Source of the DNA: Streptosporangiaceae bacterium
GTDB taxonomy: Bacteria > Actinomycetota > Actinomycetes > Streptosporangiales > Streptosporangiaceae
Length of the DNA stretch: 6,209 nucleotides
Assembly (NCBI GenBank): GCA_030038715.1
Contig: JASHSO010000329.1
Coordinates: 1-6,209 of the forward strand
Direction: 5' to 3'
Below the pieces are notes generated by a model. That model ran no database searches and was not told the origin of the DNA. It saw only the letters and a program-made list of their open reading frames with translations. Both the position numbers and the translations under genes were made by a program. Below, piece by piece: positions 4,817 to 6,209 of the stretch; the stretch's first letter is position 1; each line of letters begins with the position of its first letter.

Positions 4817-6209
4817 ATGGTGCGGGAGCGCGATGCGACCATGGGCGGCCGGACTGACCGGCCTTCGGTCGCAGTCGTCGGCGGTGGTGTGTCGGGGCTC
4901 ACGGCCTCGTTCCTCCTCAGGAACGCCGGCCTGGCAGTGACAGTACTGGAGGGATCACCCAGGCTTGGCGGGAAGCTCGCAGTTTCGGACGTCGCTGGGA
5001 TCGCCGTCGATGCCGGTGCCGAGGCGCTGCTCACGCGGCGCCCGGAGGGCGTGGATCTGATCGCCGAACTTGGCTTGTCAGGCCAGCTGCAGCGGCTCGG
5101 CACGGCATCGGCGGGTGTCTGGACTCGAGGCGCGGTCCGGGCGCTGCCGCGCCGCCAGTTCATGGGCGTGCCCGCCGACCTGGGCGAACTGGCCGCATCT
5201 GGAATCCTGTCCGGGCCTGGGCTTGAGCGGGCCAGGCAGGACCTGAGCATGCCGGGCCGCGCCGCCGATCGTGACGAGTCGGTCGCCGCGCGGGTAGGCG
5301 CCCGGTTCGGCACGGAGCTCGTCGACCGGCTCGTCGACCCGCTGCTCGGCGGAGTGTACGCCGGGCGCTGTGACGACCTCTCGTTCGAGGCGACGCTGCC
5401 GGCCCTGGCCCAGGCTGCGCGCGGTGGCGGATCGCTAGCCGAGGCTGCCGCGTCGATCGTGCCGTCCCCGGCCGCACAGCCGCCGCCGGCGCCGCCGTTC
5501 ACCACGCTGACAGGCGGTCTGGGCAGCCTGCCGGATGCGCTCGCGGCCGCGTCCGGCGCGGTCGTGCGGACCGGTGCCATGGTGCGCGAGCTTGTCCGCA
5601 CGGAAGACGGATGGCGGCTCACGATCGGCTCTGCGCACGCACCAGAGCTGATGCACGCGGACGCGCTGATCCTGGCGTTGCCAGCGAAGCCAGCCAGTCG
5701 GCTGCTGTCGGTCGCATGCCCGCAGGCCGCGGCCGCGCTCGGCGAGATCAAGTACGCCAGCATGGCGATTGTCACGCTCGCCTACCCGACTGCAGCGTTC
5801 GCCCGGCCGCCCGTCGGCAGCGGCTTCCTGGTGCCCGCCGTAGACGGGCACGCGGTGAAGGCCGTGACGTTCAGCACGGTGAAGTGGCCGCACCTGCGCA
5901 CGTCACAGCCAGGAGTGGAGATCGTACGGTGCTCTGTGGGGCGCCTCGGGGAGGACGGGGTCCTGCAGCGGGACGACGGCGAGCTTGCCTCGCTGGCTGC
6001 CGCTGACCTTGCCGCCGCAACCGGTGTGCGCGGGGAGCCGGTGACTAGCCGGGTGACCCGGTGGGGCGGCGGCCTGCCGCAGTACAGCGTCGGCCACCTC
6101 GAACGTGTTGCGCGGATCAGGGCGGCCATCGACGACCAGCCGGGGTTGGCTCTGTGCGGCGCCGCCTACGACGGCGTCGGTATTCCGGCGTGTATCGCCA
6201 CCGCGAAGC
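4817..6209 (+). CDS. hemG: HemY/HemG-type FAD-dependent protoporphyrinogen/coproporphyrinogen III oxidase, 3' end cut
   Basis: The frame is open from the ATG to the end of the window (464 codons) with no stop. The N-terminal FAD-binding Rossmann motif is AVVGGGVSGL (19-28, Gly22, Gly24, Gly27), with Glu45 at the ribose-binding position. Family segments follow: GGKLAV (51-56), VDAGAEALLTRRP (64-76), FMGVPADL (115-122), DPLLGGVYAGR (174-184), LTGGLGSLPDAL (231-242) and the C-terminal FAD motif CGAAYDGVGIPACIATAK (447-464). That motif normally stands near the end, so only a short tail should be missing. The enzyme takes six electrons from its porphyrinogen using oxygen. In Actinobacteria this type is known to act on coproporphyrinogen III (cgoX), the HemE product. 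Start choice is uncertain: GTG 4814 and ATG 4817 follow the GATAAT box, and ATG 4841 has GGGAG 12 nt upstream. The codons from 4817 to 4840 have G/C third positions in 7 of 8 cases, which favours the longer form. A Pro-rich loop lies at 216-227. Confidence 0.93.
   Translation, partial: MVRERDATMGGRTDRPSVAVVGGGVSGLTASFLLRNAGLAVTVLEGSPRLGGKLAVSDVAGIAVDAGAEALLTRRPEGVDLIAELGLSGQLQRLGTASAGVWTRGAVRALPRRQFMGVPADLGELAASGILSGPGLERARQDLSMPGRAADRDESVAARVGARFGTELVDRLVDPLLGGVYAGRCDDLSFEATLPALAQAARGGGSLAEAAASIVPSPAAQPPPAPPFTTLTGGLGSLPDALAAASGAVVRTGAMVRELVRTEDGWRLTIGSAHAPELMHADALILALPAKPASRLLSVACPQAAAALGEIKYASMAIVTLAYPTAAFARPPVGSGFLVPAVDGHAVKAVTFSTVKWPHLRTSQPGVEIVRCSVGRLGEDGVLQRDDGELASLAAADLAAATGVRGEPVTSRVTRWGGGLPQYSVGHLERVARIRAAIDDQPGLALCGAAYDGVGIPACIATAK

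Noticed and set aside
4597..5775. A 392-codon open frame on the minus strand
   Set aside because: It lies antisense to hemG and partly in another frame of the DUF4349 gene. The product is a Ser/Arg/Pro/Ala-rich low-complexity string typical of a shadow frame.

Overview
The window is chromosomal DNA from a high-GC actinomycete. Codon third positions are strongly G/C-rich, GTG starts occur, and the gene neighbourhood is an actinobacterial one: DUF3000 and RNase D genes divergent from haem genes. The species cannot be named from this sequence. I find no tRNA, rRNA, CRISPR array, insertion sequence or prophage feature. Apart from about 110 bp between the two divergent gene sets, intergenic gaps are at most about 60 bp, so no stretch over 300 bases lacks a gene.

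Layout from left to right. (1) Positions 3-566, plus strand: the C-terminal part of a DUF222/HNH (13E12-type) endonuclease-like protein that enters from outside the window. (2) Positions 2678-578, minus strand: a compact three-gene operon read leftward. It runs from a 69-residue Cys-rich zinc-ribbon protein, to a DUF3000 protein, to ribonuclease D. Both junctions are 4-bp ATGA stop/start overlaps. (3) Positions 2789-3832, plus strand: hemE (uroporphyrinogen decarboxylase), divergent from the operon. (4) Positions 4757-3843, minus strand: a DUF4349 lipoprotein, convergent with hemE and divergent from the next gene. (5) About 4817-6209, plus strand: an FAD-dependent HemY/HemG (CgoX-type) oxidase, cut by the window end probably only a short distance before its stop.

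How they work together. HemE makes coproporphyrinogen III. In Actinobacteria the HemY/HemG-type enzyme is known to oxidise that product to coproporphyrin III (the coproporphyrin-dependent haem route), so the two plus-strand enzymes catalyse consecutive steps. They are not co-transcribed in a simple way here, because the lipoprotein gene lies between them on the other strand; hemG therefore needs its own promoter. A GATAAT box lies 7 nt before a GTG-ATG pair and is a plausible leaderless promoter. A weaker arrangement of the same kind precedes hemE. The minus-strand operon suggests RNA processing (RNase D) linked to two uncharacterised proteins.

No clear new system is visible. The items most worth a second look are the small zinc-ribbon gene heading the DUF3000-RNase D operon, the AT-rich perfect inverted repeat in the start of hemE, and the possible leaderless starts of both haem genes.
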